Source: Chloroflexota bacterium (GTDB lineage: Bacteria > Chloroflexota > UBA11872). From it: a stretch of DNA of 64,000 bases. Position numbers and translations under genes: made by a program. Under the pieces are notes generated by a model. That model was given only the letters and a program-made list of their open reading frames with translations. It was not told the origin of the DNA and did not search any database. This document shows, in pieces, positions 63,072 through 64,000 of the stretch (the stretch's first letter is position 1; each line of letters opens with the position of its first letter). The stretch lies in the NCBI GenBank assembly GCA_022824865.1, contig JAJDZD010000072.1, positions 134,848-198,847 on the forward strand, given 5' to 3'.

Positions 63072-64000
63072 GCTACGTGCCGGTGTCGGCGGGCCAGACG
63101 GCCGCAGGCCAGCGCCAGGCCGAGCATCAACCAAAACGGCAGCCCGCCGCGTGCGCCGGGCGCGATGGTGTCAGTGAGACCGTATACGAAGAAGGCTGCC
63201 AGCGAGCCAACAAGGCCTATGGCCAGCAGTTGTCGCGCGCCGTCGCCTGCTGCTTTCGTCACTGTGATGAGACCGCGCAGGGCGACCGCGATGAGGGCGC
63301 ATAGAAGAATTGCCGCAGCAAGCCCCAGGTCCAGGAACGTCTGCAGAATGAGGTTGTGGGCATGCGGAACGTGCGGGGCGATCGACGAGCTGACTTGGGG
63401 AAACGTGGACTTGAGCACCAGCGAGAAGTGACCTGGCCCCACGCCTGTGTAGAGGTGTTCGCCAATCAGGAGAATGCTGAGCGACCAGATTGTTAGACGG
63501 CCCTTCAGGGTGTCTGTGGTTGAGTCGAGCGGGGCAAGCCACGTGAAAACCATGGCCGCGAGCAGGCCCGCCACAACGAGGCTCACTGTCGCTTGCATCG
63601 CCATGCGAGCCCAGGGTTGTCGGCGAAACCACGCGCGCTGTCTCAGCCACCACCAGCCAACCAAGGCCTGACCAACCATTGCTCCGACATAGGCACTGCG
63701 CGACTGCGTGAGCAAGAGAACGGCAAGTGCGAAGACCAACACCAAAGCAGCGACAGTGCAGACGATTCGCCTGGTCTCAGTACGGTTCAGCGATAGCGCC
63801 AGGGTCAGCGGTACAAGCAGGGCCAGTGAGCCGCCGATCTGATTGGGGCCGATTCCGCCAATCCGGCCGCCGTGGTCCACCACGCGCGGGCCCGTCGGCA
63901 GCACGGTGTAGAGACCGTCCAGCGGTAGAAGTTTGCGCTGCGGCCATTCAGCGAGGAACAAGGCGGCGACGGCGATTAGGCTTGTCATTCCAATTGCAAG
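63068..64000 (-). CDS. O-antigen ligase/polymerase (Wzy/WaaL-type), 5' part missing
   Basis: The reading frame runs off the window's right end: codons continue in frame past an internal Met at 63988, so the start lies beyond 64000. The 310 or so visible residues hold the last membrane helices and the large periplasmic loop of the Wzy_C family: GPNQIGGSLALLVPLTLALSL, LLTQSRSAYVGAMVG, GEHLYTGVGPGHFS, and HVPHAHNLILQTFLDLGL, whose His is typical for the ligase active region. It polymerises or attaches undecaprenyl-linked polysaccharide repeat units. It is the first gene seen of the surface-polysaccharide operon, and its stop is coupled to the GT2 start. Confidence 0.88.
   Translation of the reverse strand, partial: LAIGMTSLIAVAALFLAEWPQRKLLPLDGLYTVLPTGPRVVDHGGRIGGIGPNQIGGSLALLVPLTLALSLNRTETRRIVCTVAALVLVFALAVLLLTQSRSAYVGAMVGQALVGWWWLRQRAWFRRQPWARMAMQATVSLVVAGLLAAMVFTWLAPLDSTTDTLKGRLTIWSLSILLIGEHLYTGVGPGHFSLVLKSTFPQVSSSIAPHVPHAHNLILQTFLDLGLAAAILLCALIAVALRGLITVTKAAGDGARQLLAIGLVGSLAAFFVYGLTDTIAPGARGGLPFWLMLGLALACGRLARRHRHVA

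Overview
The window is about 64 kb of GC-rich bacterial DNA, densely coding, with no gene-free stretch over 300 bases and no rRNA, tRNA, CRISPR or phage genes that I can recognise. The content suggests a member of the Chloroflexota, perhaps a marine or host-associated lineage. This is inferred from Tat/lipobox sugar-binding proteins with long Val-Glu-Lys-Val-Val linkers, LGFP-like modules, a DUF4012 exopolysaccharide gene, giant RCC1-like and leucine-rich secreted proteins, and many MDR/SDR/PhyH/Tm-1-like genes. No marker gene in the window settles the taxon.

Region 1 (1-35.6 kb) looks like a glycan-scavenging locus. On the + strand lie the end of a sugar-binding protein gene, two sialidase-family genes and a small lipoprotein. 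One long minus-strand gene set (19304 down to 4131) encodes a binding protein, two MalF-type permeases, one MalG-type permease, an unknown 201-aa protein, an alpha/alpha-toroid protein, two MDR dehydrogenases, a second binding protein and three tandem copies of a GH32/GH43-like propeller protein. The last of these copies is interrupted by an in-frame amber codon. Further along are two GH29 alpha-L-fucosidases, a GH78 alpha-L-rhamnosidase, an acetyl-xylan-esterase-like hydrolase and an SDR. The picture is of import and oxidation of fucose-, rhamnose- and possibly sialate-containing glycans. All three binding-protein genes are followed closely by strong GC-rich stem-loops.

Inserted in this locus is a five-gene + strand set (19528-23767: DUF4345, DUF1295, CFA-type methyltransferase, FAD amine oxidase, DUF1365) with overlapping genes, probably a fatty-acid tailoring operon. 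There are also two protein-isoaspartate methyltransferase paralogues, one with a lipoprotein signal, and a membrane protein with a spermidine-synthase-like core.

Region 2 (36.0-45.5 kb) holds two very large secreted proteins joined by an ATGA overlap. The first is a 2018-aa protein made almost entirely of 49 RCC1-like units, each with a C-x9-C-W-G-type cysteine pair. The second is a 1131-aa protein with TolB-like PD40 blades, two leucine-rich-repeat modules and a cadherin-like domain.

Region 3 (45.5-53.4 kb) carries minus-strand catabolic and hypothetical genes: an SDR, an EEP-fold phosphatase/nuclease, an unknown 226-aa protein, a PhyH dioxygenase, a tandem pair of tiny Tat-type peptides, and an MDR / ThuA / PEP-hydrolase-like / Tm-1-like operon. 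Region 4 (53.4-64 kb) is a tightly overlapping minus-strand cell-surface polysaccharide operon: O-antigen ligase, GT2, sugar transferase, DUF4012, lipoprotein, LGFP-like protein, GH-like protein, DUF2723 protein and a small secreted protein. Several of its genes overlap by GTGA.
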